Source of the DNA: Aliiglaciecola lipolytica
Lineage (GTDB): Bacteria; Pseudomonadota; Gammaproteobacteria; Enterobacterales; Alteromonadaceae
Assembly: GCF_018860635.1 (NCBI RefSeq)
Contig: NZ_JAHKPT010000021.1
Coordinates: forward strand, 646,197-710,196
Direction: 5' to 3'
Length of the DNA stretch: 64,000 nt
In this document: positions 49,020-57,973 of the stretch, in pieces
Position numbering within the stretch: position 1 is the stretch's first letter
How the letters are laid out: the number at the start of each line of letters is the position of its first letter
Notes under the pieces: model-generated
Databases searched by the model: none
What the model saw: only the letters and a program-made list of their open reading frames with translations
What the model was told of the DNA's origin: nothing
Translations under genes and position numbers: made by a program

Positions 49020-49571
49020 TTAATTTTGTTGTGCGTTGCTGGTCATTTTCCGTTTAAGTTTATTATTGGTGTCTCGGCTGCTGCGAATGATGTCATCGGA
49101 ATAAATCGTGTTCTGTTGTTTTGCCATACGGTCGTAGAGCACGACATTCACTGAGGCAGCTAAATTCATACAACCTATGGTAGGGACATACAGTATCTCG
49201 TCACACTGATTGAGGATCTGTTGTGGTATGGAGCCATCCTCAGGCCCAAAAACATAAATAGCATTGTCTGGATGTTGAAAGTGAGGCAGTGGTGTCGCAC
49301 CCTCTACCAGCTCAAAGGCGATTTTTCGATAACCAGCAGGTAAGTCATCAAATATGTTTTCTTTGCCCGTTAGCGGTATGTGTGCATTTGCATTTTTTGT
49401 ATCGGTAGCGAAATTTTTCGCGTGCTCATAACGTTTGCCTGTATACACAATTGATTTTGCTGAATAACACCCAGCAGCGCGCAGCGCAGCTCCCACATTG
49501 GTAGGGCTTTTAGGATTAATGAGACCGACAATATAATGATTCGATTGATTTTGTTGTTGGGGTTTGTCCAT
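49020..49571 (-). CDS. TrmH/SpoU family RNA methyltransferase
   Basis: A 183-residue protein with the SPOUT trefoil-knot motifs: NPKSPTNVGAALRAAGCY (motif 1, with Asn and catalytic-type Arg), VFGPEDGSIPQ (motif 2) and VPTIGCMNLAASVNVVLYDR (motif 3), which bind S-adenosylmethionine. It probably 2'-O-methylates a ribose of tRNA or rRNA. The lack of an extra RNA-binding domain suggests a TrmH/TrmL-like single-domain form. The target is not known. It is divergent from the TerB-like gene. Confidence 0.88.
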   Translation of the reverse strand: MDKPQQQNQSNHYIVGLINPKSPTNVGAALRAAGCYSAKSIVYTGKRYEHAKNFATDTKNANAHIPLTGKENIFDDLPAGYRKIAFELVEGATPLPHFQHPDNAIYVFGPEDGSIPQQILNQCDEILYVPTIGCMNLAASVNVVLYDRMAKQQNTIYSDDIIRSSRDTNNKLKRKMTSNAQQN

Positions 49572-49645
49572 TTTTGATTAGCATGATGTGATAGTTTGGA
49601 CTAGGATACTTTAGATTGGATTATAAAACACCATGGAGCAATTTG

Positions 49646-50050
49646 ATGAGGTTTACTATATTTATTCAAGCATTGGATTTAGGTCAGTGCAAAGATCAAA
49701 TTCAACGTCAGGCTTTATTTGATATTGCACTTATGTTTGTGATGATTGATGGCGTCATAGATGAGCAAGAAAGAAGCTATATGCAAGGTTGGTTAGCGCA
49801 ACTAGAATGGTCTAGTGAAACCGATAAATTGGATTATTACAATACGGTAGAGAGTAAAGTTATTGATGCGATAGCTGAAAATGAAATTGAAAACTTTTTA
49901 GCCCATCGCGCGATTTTGTTATCCGACCCTTGGATGAAAGAACAAGCGTTACAGCTGGCCGTAGACATCTCACGTGCCGACGGTCAATTAGATGAATCTG
50001 AAAAGGCTGCGATAGAATTTTTAATGGTTAAATTGGCAGATAAACGCTAA
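49646..50050 (+). CDS. TerB/DjlA-like helical protein
   Basis: A protein of about 134 residues with the TerB-type fold signatures: QALFDIALMFVMIDGVIDEQERSYM and, in the second half, LAVDISRADGQLDESEKAAIEFL, each with an acidic D-G-x-x-D/E loop that may bind metal. Tellurite resistance is only the family label; the real role is unknown. The ATG at 49646 has GGAG 7 bases upstream; a TTG at 49616 with AGGA 9 bases before it is an alternative start, adding 10 residues. Confidence 0.8.
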   Translation: MRFTIFIQALDLGQCKDQIQRQALFDIALMFVMIDGVIDEQERSYMQGWLAQLEWSSETDKLDYYNTVESKVIDAIAENEIENFLAHRAILLSDPWMKEQALQLAVDISRADGQLDESEKAAIEFLMVKLADKR

Positions 50051-50063
50051 ACGCTAAGAGCAA

Positions 50064-50094
50064 AAGCCCTTAGCTTGATACTTAAGCCCTTAGC
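50064..50094. repeat. Two copies of AAGCCCTTAGC between convergent genes
   Basis: The 11-mer occurs at 50064-50074 and 50084-50094, a 20-base period. The first copy pairs with GCTAAG at 50053 to make a small hairpin. No T-run follows. It lies between the TerB-like gene and the end of the RND operon. Confidence 0.45.
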
Positions 50095-50126
50095 ATACGG
50101 CTTGAATTGTTAGCGTACTGTTCCAT

Positions 50127-53100
50127 TTAAGCTCGAATTAACCTCGAGACCAACAGCTTGCTGTCAGCAATCATTTCTATTGTATTTCGACGCAATTTCA
50201 GCAGTAGCAAATAGGTTAGTGGTACTAAAAATAAACTGGTGAGGGTGCTAAACAATAAACCACCGATTATGGCTATCGCCATCGGCGAATAGGAAGGGCC
50301 GTCACCGCCAATACTCATGTCGCCAAACGCAAGTGGTAAAAGTCCTAGCACAGTTGTAGAGACTGTCATCAAAATAGGGCGTACTCGGGTGAGACAACCT
50401 TCAATAATGGCGTTGTGTACAGTCATTCCTTGATTCACTAATTGATTAATCCGGTCGACCAATACAATACCGTTATTTACCACTATTCCCATTAAAATCA
50501 GCATCCCAATCATGCCCATTACGGTCATTGGATTGCCTGTAAGTAAAAACGCCCAAAATACCCCAGTAAATGAAAAAATCAACGAAGTTAATACCGATGT
50601 GGGTAATAATAATGATTCGAAAAGCGCTGCCATAACAATATAAATCATACACACGGCTAGGATCATATTTGTGATCATCACGCCTTCATCTTCGTCTTGA
50701 CGCTGGAAACTGCCATCTAACGCCCAACTATAACCACTGGGCAGTTGCACATTTGCCATTATAGATTCAATACGTTCTTGTGCTTCTTCGATGGTGAGTT
50801 CACTTTCTAAATTAGCCCCAATACTTAGTGCCGTTTGCCTGCCGTCCCGCTGAATTTGTGACATTCTTGGTTTAATCGTTAAGTCAGCCAACATATCCAA
50901 AGTGACATTTTGATCAAGGTTTCTAGACACCGTTAAGTTGCGTAATGCGTCTATAGAGGTTTGCAGTGTTTCATCGTAAAGCAAACGAATGTCTATTTCA
51001 CCATTAATGTCATTTCTAAAGGTTCGCAGATTTGCCCCTCGTAATGCAGTGCTAATAATAGTGGCAACATCATTGGTGTTTAATCCAAAACGAAAGGCTT
51101 TGTCTCTATCTACTTTAATTTGTAACTCATAATTTTGACCATCTATATCAGCCTTAACGTCTGTTAAACCATTAACGCTACTCAACACTGGTACAATTTC
51201 ACTGGCAATTTGCATTAAGGTTTCAGATGACTGTCCAAATAACGATATTTTGACACCGCCACCACTGCCTTCATCCCACTGAAAAGAAGGTTTTGCTCGT
51301 GCAAATGCAGGGAACTCATCTTTAATTAACTTTTTTAGATCGGCGATTTTCATCGGGATTACATCTTCTAGAGTTAAGCCAGATACCGCTTCTCCCGCAG
51401 TGAAATAGCTATATACCTGTTTGATGTGAAATCTTTCTTTATTGGCGTATAAATAGTCTTCCATTTTAGCCACGGTTTTTTCAACTTCCTTGAGGCTATA
51501 GTTGGCCTGAACATTATAGTTCAACCAAATTCGGCCATTATTACCATTGTTTTGTTCGTCGCTCTTTAATAAGTTCATGGGGATCATAGTGCTGATTAAT
51601 ATGAGTACAGCAACAAGCGCGGTTTTTCCTTGATTCTCTAAGGTCCAAGTTAAAATAGAAGCATAAACATTTTTGATCTTTGATGGCTTCACTTGTTTAG
51701 GTTTCGCTTTAATTTTTAGCTTAGTGGTTAATAAAGGAATGAGTGTCTGCGCTAAAATTAATGACGCAAACAGTGAAATGCAGATAGATACGGCTACATG
51801 TTCAAGAAATACGGTTATCTCTTCTTTGGCGCCAACTATATTGGGTAGAAAAACGATGGCTGTGGTCGCCGTTCCAGCGATAACAGCTAAACTCACCAAA
51901 GCAACCCCTTTCTTAGTTGCTTCCACAGGGTCAGGTTCGTCTTCCCGTGCTTGGAAAATGCTTTCAGTAACCACAACAGCATTATCCACCAGCATGCCAA
52001 CCGCCAACATTAAGCCCATTAAAGACAATATATTGAGGCTATATCCTAAGAAGTACATACAGGCCAAGGTGATACAAATTGCAAATGGCACCGATAGGAC
52101 CACAACTAGGGTAGTAGCAAGGTTACGTAAGAATAAATACAATACAATGATAGAGAGAATGGCACCGAGCAAGCCCGAATTGAGCAGGTCTTGCAGCGAA
52201 GTGGTAACAGAATCCGCCTCATCATCCATAATAAATACGTTAATGCCATTAAACGCGGTGCTGTTTCGAGCTTTTTCAATCTCTTGCATAACCGCGTCGG
52301 ATACCTCTACTAAGTTAGCACCTGACTCTCGAAAGATATTGAGACCAATCGCATGGGTGCGATCTAAGTGGCGTCCTTCTTCTGCTCTAGGGGTTTCATA
52401 TTTCACACTGGCAATGTCGTGCAAACGTACATTCCGTTGGATAATGAGATCTTCAATTTCCTGTTTGCTACGGTATTCGCCAATTGGGTTGACTGTGATT
52501 TTTTGGTCCAAATCAAAAAATTGACCAGCCGTCATGGAGAAGTTGGCATCGCGCAGGATTTTGGTTAATTTAGCCGTATCAATGTGCAAAGCTGCAATGC
52601 GTTGAGGATCTAAGCGAATCGATATTTGTTTTTTCTGAACACCATATAATTCAACTTTTGAGACACCTTTAATGCGCTCGATCGGCATTTTTAGGTTGCG
52701 CTCCAGTAAATCATACGAGTTAGAAATATCACGGTCACTCGACAATCTAAGTTGAAAAACTGGCATATCTTTTAGGTTGAACTTGAAGACTAGTACCCGC
52801 TCTACATCATCTGGCAAAAGGTGGCGGATAGCATCGATTTTCTCTCGTGCTTCGATGCTTTTAGCTTTGATATTGGCATCCCAATCAAACTGTATCTGAA
52901 TTTCTGCATTGTTTTCAGTAGAACGAGAGCGCAGTCGTTTGATGCCCGACATTGTGGCTAATGCTTCTTCCACCGGTTGGGTGATCATTTTATCGATTTC
53001 TGCAGGCGTGGCATCTTTATAGGGAACCTGAATAAAAATTTCTGGAAAATCAATGCCCGGAAACTTCTCTAAAGGCAGCATTTTACTGGCCGCTAACCCC

Positions 53101-53195
53101 ATGATTAACAGAGAAAAGAATAACATGGAAATGGTTACTGGACGACGTATGGCAAAGCTTGCCAATGCAGCGCCAGCGTGGGCAAACTTATCCAT
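50127..53195 (-). CDS. RND efflux permease (second of tandem pair)
   Basis: A 1022-residue HAE-type RND pump: 12 membrane helices with two large periplasmic loops (after TM1 and TM7). The TM4 proton-relay region reads GMLVDNAVVVTE, so the first Asp is kept and the second is Asn. The repeat-like GIVVNNGIVLVDRIN lies in TM10. I start it at the ATG at 53195, which has GAGG six bases upstream and overlaps the preceding gene's stop by 8 bases. It is the last gene of the adaptor-RND-RND operon. Confidence 0.93.
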   Translation of the reverse strand: MDKFAHAGAALASFAIRRPVTISMLFFSLLIMGLAASKMLPLEKFPGIDFPEIFIQVPYKDATPAEIDKMITQPVEEALATMSGIKRLRSRSTENNAEIQIQFDWDANIKAKSIEAREKIDAIRHLLPDDVERVLVFKFNLKDMPVFQLRLSSDRDISNSYDLLERNLKMPIERIKGVSKVELYGVQKKQISIRLDPQRIAALHIDTAKLTKILRDANFSMTAGQFFDLDQKITVNPIGEYRSKQEIEDLIIQRNVRLHDIASVKYETPRAEEGRHLDRTHAIGLNIFRESGANLVEVSDAVMQEIEKARNSTAFNGINVFIMDDEADSVTTSLQDLLNSGLLGAILSIIVLYLFLRNLATTLVVVLSVPFAICITLACMYFLGYSLNILSLMGLMLAVGMLVDNAVVVTESIFQAREDEPDPVEATKKGVALVSLAVIAGTATTAIVFLPNIVGAKEEITVFLEHVAVSICISLFASLILAQTLIPLLTTKLKIKAKPKQVKPSKIKNVYASILTWTLENQGKTALVAVLILISTMIPMNLLKSDEQNNGNNGRIWLNYNVQANYSLKEVEKTVAKMEDYLYANKERFHIKQVYSYFTAGEAVSGLTLEDVIPMKIADLKKLIKDEFPAFARAKPSFQWDEGSGGGVKISLFGQSSETLMQIASEIVPVLSSVNGLTDVKADIDGQNYELQIKVDRDKAFRFGLNTNDVATIISTALRGANLRTFRNDINGEIDIRLLYDETLQTSIDALRNLTVSRNLDQNVTLDMLADLTIKPRMSQIQRDGRQTALSIGANLESELTIEEAQERIESIMANVQLPSGYSWALDGSFQRQDEDEGVMITNMILAVCMIYIVMAALFESLLLPTSVLTSLIFSFTGVFWAFLLTGNPMTVMGMIGMLILMGIVVNNGIVLVDRINQLVNQGMTVHNAIIEGCLTRVRPILMTVSTTVLGLLPLAFGDMSIGGDGPSYSPMAIAIIGGLLFSTLTSLFLVPLTYLLLLKLRRNTIEMIADSKLLVSRLIRA

Positions 53196-56100
53196 AAACC
53201 ACCTCACTGTTTGGCTTGTCGGTTGTGCTTTGGTTCACTTCTGGGATAAATGATTTGCGATCAAATATGCTATACAACACGGGGATCATAAATAGAGTTA
53301 GGAAGGTTGCGAACAACAATCCAAAAATTACTGTAATAGCCATAGGTGTGCGAATTTCCGATCCTTCACCTAAACCAATTGCCATTGGAAGGAGGCCTAA
53401 TATAGTGGTTAAGGTGGTCATTAGGATAGGGCGTAAACGACTGTGCGCAGCTTGTTTAATTGCGGTCATCTTATCTTCGCCTTTTGCACGTAATTGATTA
53501 ATTCTATCAATTAGCACTATGGCGTTATTTACCACTATTCCAGCGAGCATAATCAAGCCAATGAATACCACCACACTGATATTTGTGCCGGTTAAAAATA
53601 AACCATAAATTGAACCTGCGCAGGCCATGGGAACAGTGAATAAAATTAAAAATGGATGCAATAAGGACTCAAACTGCGAGGCCATCACCAGATATACCAT
53701 AAAAATCGCCAAGGCCAGGGCCATATAAAGGGAATTAAAACTCGACTCCATTTCTTCACTTTGGCCGGTGATCCTAGCTTGTAAACTAACGGGTAAGTTG
53801 ATTTCATCAATGGCTGAGCGAGCGTCGATTACAGCCGCACCTAAATCACCGTAATTAAGGTTAGCAGTGACCAGTACCACCCGTTGTTGACCCACTCTGG
53901 TTATTTCACTTGGACCGACTGACATCTCAATAGAAGCCACAGCGGCTAAGGGGATGACATTATTGCTATTTGGGTTTACCACTATTTGTGAAATATCTTG
54001 GATTGAGTCTCGTTGGGTAACTTGGTTTCTGACTAAAATATCCACTTTACGATCATCGACACTAAATTGACTTGCCACTTCGCCACCAATTTTGGCCGCT
54101 ATTAACTTTGAAACATCCGGTGCATTGAGTCCTAATTGGGCCAGTTTGGCATGGTCGAACTGCACTTTTAATTCAGGGTTGCCATTTTGCAACGAGCTTT
54201 TAATATCGGCAAATCGTCTATTTTTAGAAAGAGCTTGTGCTAGCTTGTCACCGTAACGTTTTAACATCGACAAGTCATATCCTGAAATTTCCACCACCAG
54301 TGGAGTCGAAAAACTGAATAGTTCCGGTGTACCGAATTTACTTTCCAGACCTGCTTGATTAATTAGGTATTCACGCATAGCTGTGACAACAGCTTGTTCG
54401 TCTTGGGCAGAGGCATCAGTTTTCATCACCACATTTAACTTACCCCAATGATCACCACCTTGGGAGGGGGAAGCATTCATTAAACTGCCAGTACCAGCTA
54501 AAGAGTAGGTGCGTGCTACTTGCGGTTGTTTTTGCGTAAAAGTGGCCAGTTTAGCTAATACCTCATCGGTATTTTCTAATCTAGAGCCTGTAGGTAAGGT
54601 AATTTCAACATTAAATTCGCCTTGGGCTAACGGTGGAATCAGTTCCAAACCGATTTTAGGTAATAGTAAAAGCGATAGAGCAGAACATGTAACCACAATT
54701 GCAATAACTGCAATCCGAGCTTTCATTGCCACATTCAGACTATGGTAATACGCTGATGAAACGACATTGTAGAACTTATCGAACCCCCACAATACCGGTT
54801 TGAATAGTATTGATAGCGCTTTAGATAGCCCTCTAAACACAGTTAAAATGATGCTGGTTACCGTCAGAGGTACAACATAAAAGATTAATTTAACGAGAAG
54901 AGTTAATGGTAAAAATAGGTAATATCCAGTTAGTTTTAACTTGCCTGTGGGTTTAGCTTTAACCGGCCTAGGTCCCAAATCCAATTCTTTACTTGGCTGA
55001 TTAGACTTTTCTCTTGCTGCAAGCATAGGGATGAGAGTTAATGCTACAACTAAGGATGCTGCCAGTGCAAACGTAACGGTAAGGGCCTGATCACTGAATA
55101 ATTGACCAGCGATACCTTCAACAAACACTAACGGAAAAAATACGGCCATGGTGGTAAGGGTAGAGGCCACTATTGCCATTGAGACTTCTTTTGTTCCTTG
55201 CGCGGCAGCTTCTAAGGTATTGGCATTGTCTTTTTTATGCCTATCGATGTTTTCCAGCACTACGATACTGTTATCAACTAATAAACCTATGGCCAGCGCA
55301 ATGCCACCCAGACTCATAATGTTTAAACTGATATCGTAGCTATACATTAAATTAAAAGTCGCGATAATTGATACTGGAATGGAGATGGAAATAATTAATG
55401 TGGGCCAGATATTTTTCAGGAAAAAATACAAAATAAACATAGCCAGAATACCACCTATGATGGCCGCAGACTTTACTTCTTCCAATGCGCTGGCGATAAA
55501 TAATGACTGGTCGTAGACCATTTGTATTTGGTAGTTCTGCGGCAATGACTGCTTCAGTGATTCAAGTCTGGCTTTTACCGCGTTAGCTACATTGACCGTA
55601 TTAGCGTCACCTTCTTTATAGATTGCTATTTCAACACCTTCGAGTCCGTCAAATCGGGTGACTGAGGTGCGTTCTTTAAAGGCATCTTTGATTTGGGCTA
55701 CGTCGCTTAAACGAATATGTTTGCCTTCTCGTGTAGCAATATACAAATTACGCATATCGTCTAAGGTTTGAAATTGATTTAGGGTTCTGACTAAATATTC
55801 TTGCGAACCGTCTTCCACTCGGCCACCGGACGCATTTACATTTTCGTCTTTCAAGCGTTTAATGATTTCCGCTAAAGGTATATTTAATTGACTAGTACGA
55901 TGTTGATTAATCAGAACATGAATTTCATTTTCTAGGCCACCGCCGACTCGAACGGAAGCGACACCTTCAACCGACTCCAGTTTGCGTTTTATGTCTTCTT
56001 CGGCATAAGTACGAACCTGTTTCATGTTCGCTTCATCCATAGTCGCTTGTGCTGCCTTAGAGTCGTTAGCGTCGGGCGAAGCGGCATTGTTTGTTCCTAG

Positions 56101-56520
56101 TCCGAAGCGCATTACAGGATCTAAACTTGGATTGAATCGCAATAATAAAGGCCGTTTAACATCTAGGGGTAAAAGTAAAACATCGAGTTTTTCGCGAACC
56201 TCTAAGCTGGCCATGTCCATTTCGGTGCCCCATTCAAACTCCAGCACTACATCAGACTGTCCAGCTTTAGAAGCTGAAGTGACTTTGCGAACACCTTTGA
56301 CTATGCCTACTGCTTCCTCAACCGGTTTGGTAACCAATTGTTCTATCTCTCCTGGAGCGGCTCCTACATAGTCAGTGCGAATGGTTAGAGTCGGGTAGGA
56401 AAGCTCTGGTAGTAAGTTCAAAGACAAACGTGATAGAGAAACAAATCCGAATAAGAGTACAGCTAAGGTAAACATCCACACTGTCACCGGACGTCTGACC
56501 GCAATTTCAATTAAATTCAT
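53188..56520 (-). CDS. RND efflux permease (first of tandem pair), with extra hydrophobic insertion
   Basis: A 1110-residue HAE-type RND permease. TM4 reads GLLVDNSIVVLEN and TM10 GIVVNNAIVLIDRIN. Between TM6 and TM7 (about residues 500-585) there is an insertion of ~80 residues containing a Lys/Pro-rich stretch and then two hydrophobic segments (YYLFLPLTLLVKLIFYVVPL, LTVTSIILTVF), not present in the partner. It lies 14 bases after the adaptor and overlaps the second pump by 8 bases, so a hetero-oligomeric pump in the manner of MdtBC is possible. Confidence 0.92.
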   Translation of the reverse strand: MNLIEIAVRRPVTVWMFTLAVLLFGFVSLSRLSLNLLPELSYPTLTIRTDYVGAAPGEIEQLVTKPVEEAVGIVKGVRKVTSASKAGQSDVVLEFEWGTEMDMASLEVREKLDVLLLPLDVKRPLLLRFNPSLDPVMRFGLGTNNAASPDANDSKAAQATMDEANMKQVRTYAEEDIKRKLESVEGVASVRVGGGLENEIHVLINQHRTSQLNIPLAEIIKRLKDENVNASGGRVEDGSQEYLVRTLNQFQTLDDMRNLYIATREGKHIRLSDVAQIKDAFKERTSVTRFDGLEGVEIAIYKEGDANTVNVANAVKARLESLKQSLPQNYQIQMVYDQSLFIASALEEVKSAAIIGGILAMFILYFFLKNIWPTLIISISIPVSIIATFNLMYSYDISLNIMSLGGIALAIGLLVDNSIVVLENIDRHKKDNANTLEAAAQGTKEVSMAIVASTLTTMAVFFPLVFVEGIAGQLFSDQALTVTFALAASLVVALTLIPMLAAREKSNQPSKELDLGPRPVKAKPTGKLKLTGYYLFLPLTLLVKLIFYVVPLTVTSIILTVFRGLSKALSILFKPVLWGFDKFYNVVSSAYYHSLNVAMKARIAVIAIVVTCSALSLLLLPKIGLELIPPLAQGEFNVEITLPTGSRLENTDEVLAKLATFTQKQPQVARTYSLAGTGSLMNASPSQGGDHWGKLNVVMKTDASAQDEQAVVTAMREYLINQAGLESKFGTPELFSFSTPLVVEISGYDLSMLKRYGDKLAQALSKNRRFADIKSSLQNGNPELKVQFDHAKLAQLGLNAPDVSKLIAAKIGGEVASQFSVDDRKVDILVRNQVTQRDSIQDISQIVVNPNSNNVIPLAAVASIEMSVGPSEITRVGQQRVVLVTANLNYGDLGAAVIDARSAIDEINLPVSLQARITGQSEEMESSFNSLYMALALAIFMVYLVMASQFESLLHPFLILFTVPMACAGSIYGLFLTGTNISVVVFIGLIMLAGIVVNNAIVLIDRINQLRAKGEDKMTAIKQAAHSRLRPILMTTLTTILGLLPMAIGLGEGSEIRTPMAITVIFGLLFATFLTLFMIPVLYSIFDRKSFIPEVNQSTTDKPNSEVVYG

Positions 56521-56534
56521 AATGTACTCCTCAA

Positions 56535-57644
56535 TTAGCTGTTGACGATTTCAACAACGGCTTTGTCTTTGAGGTTTTGGTGCCCGGTTACCACCACTTT
56601 TTCAGTGCCAGTAAGGCCTTTGATAACTTCAACGAAGTTTCCTTCTTGGTAGCCAACTGTAATCGCAATTTTGTTTGCGATACCGTCTTCGTCTACCACA
56701 AATACATTGGTTTTATCGTCAATGGCCAGCAGTGCTTTGCGAGGCAACAAAGTAGCATCAAGGTGGGTGTCATAATTTAAACTGACTTGAGAGAACATGC
56801 CTGCTTTCAATAAATTATTTTCGTTTGGTACTCTAAGGGTAACTTTAAAAGTCCCGGTTTTTGAATCAATGACCGGACTGATACGCTCAACATAAGCATT
56901 GATTGTTGTATTCGAAAGCGCTGATAAAAGTAAGCTTGCTGGTTGGTCTTTGTGCACCCGAGACAATTCTTTTTCCGGTAAATAGACAATTCCGTAGAGT
57001 TGTTTTTGTTGCACAATATGAAACATACGCTCGCGCTGGAACGATTCGGTTAGGTTACCCACTTTAGCGTTTCGTTCGGCGATATAACCGCTGATAGGTG
57101 CAACTATGGTTGCTTCTTTCAAATCGAGTTTAGCCAAAGCCAGTGTTGCTTTGGCTGATTCATACTGTGCAGTAAGCTTGTCGTAAGTATCATCACTTAT
57201 CAGTTTTTTATGATAAACCTTATTGACTTTCGCAAGCTCTTTTTCGATACCTTGTAAATCTGCTGCTGCTCGCAACAAGTTTAGTTCGTAACGTTCGGGA
57301 TCTAATTTCGCTAAAACTTGACCTTTTTCAACGTAATCACCTTCTTCAACTAATATTTGATCAATTATTCCCGATGCGCGGGCAACAACAAATGCTTCTT
57401 CTTTAGCTTCTAATACTGCTGTTGTTGCATAATTGGAGGAAATATTACCGCGCTCTAAATTTTTCACTTCAACAGGAATAGGGATGACTTTTACCTGTTC
57501 AGCTTCTTGTTGGTCATTTTTATTGGCTTCTGCCTGTCCACAGGCTGTTAATAAAAAACTTGAGCAAATAAAAGCTGCCAGTGATAACTGCTTTATTGTT
57601 GAGCGTGAAATTGAAGCGTGGTTGTTGTAATTATGCGCGTCCAT
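56535..57644 (-). CDS. RND periplasmic adaptor lipoprotein
   Basis: A 369-residue membrane-fusion protein. The signal peptide ends with a lipobox LLTAC (Cys31 from the ATG at 57644), so it is probably lipid-anchored. The two lipoyl-like half motifs are RASGIIDQILVEEGDYVEKGQVL and APISGYIAERNAKVGN, with a coiled-coil hairpin between. The beta-barrel and membrane-proximal domains follow. The ATG at 57644 has GGAAA 7 bases before it; a TTG four codons earlier is less likely. It heads the RND operon. No TolC-type outer-membrane gene is seen. Confidence 0.93.
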   Translation of the reverse strand: MDAHNYNNHASISRSTIKQLSLAAFICSSFLLTACGQAEANKNDQQEAEQVKVIPIPVEVKNLERGNISSNYATTAVLEAKEEAFVVARASGIIDQILVEEGDYVEKGQVLAKLDPERYELNLLRAAADLQGIEKELAKVNKVYHKKLISDDTYDKLTAQYESAKATLALAKLDLKEATIVAPISGYIAERNAKVGNLTESFQRERMFHIVQQKQLYGIVYLPEKELSRVHKDQPASLLLSALSNTTINAYVERISPVIDSKTGTFKVTLRVPNENNLLKAGMFSQVSLNYDTHLDATLLPRKALLAIDDKTNVFVVDEDGIANKIAITVGYQEGNFVEVIKGLTGTEKVVVTGHQNLKDKAVVEIVNS

Positions 57645-57973
57645 TGTATTTTCCAAATTTAACCAAATATTTTAAGTGAATATCGTCACGACACTGTTTA
57701 GTGAGTCGTATTTGATGACTGTTCTATTTACTAGACTAAGCACTCACTGTGCCATTGGTTAAAGTCTCTATAAATCAATTAGATATGGAGATGGTTTGCG
57801 TATTTTTGTGAATTTGATTAACTGTATTTGGTGAAATTTACTAAAAATTAGTTGATTTATTACTAGCTGCGAGACGCTGCCATGCAATAAACCGCGCTCT
57901 TTATTGAAAAATAAATAACCCCTTTTAAAATTCTATTCGTTGGTACTGATAACTATGTGTAAAAGGAATAAAA
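57645..57973. other. Divergent intergenic region, RND operon / VWA operon
   Basis: About 330 bases of AT-rich sequence that must hold the promoters for both divergent operons. There is an AAAAGGA before the VWA gene start. No clear sigma-70 pair, known operator, hairpin or RNA gene was seen. An autoregulated ECF promoter would be expected here if the downstream sigma factor controls its own cluster, but I cannot point to one. Confidence 0.5.

Noticed and set aside
50053..50074. GCTAAG/CTTAGC hairpin as a terminator for the RND operon
   Set aside because: The stem is 6 bp with no T-run on either strand, so I list only the repeat.
51673..52524. A 283-codon frame on the plus strand inside an RND pump gene
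   Set aside because: It is antisense to a well-conserved RND permease, has low-complexity Ser/Thr/Ile-rich composition and no recognisable domain, so it is a shadow frame.
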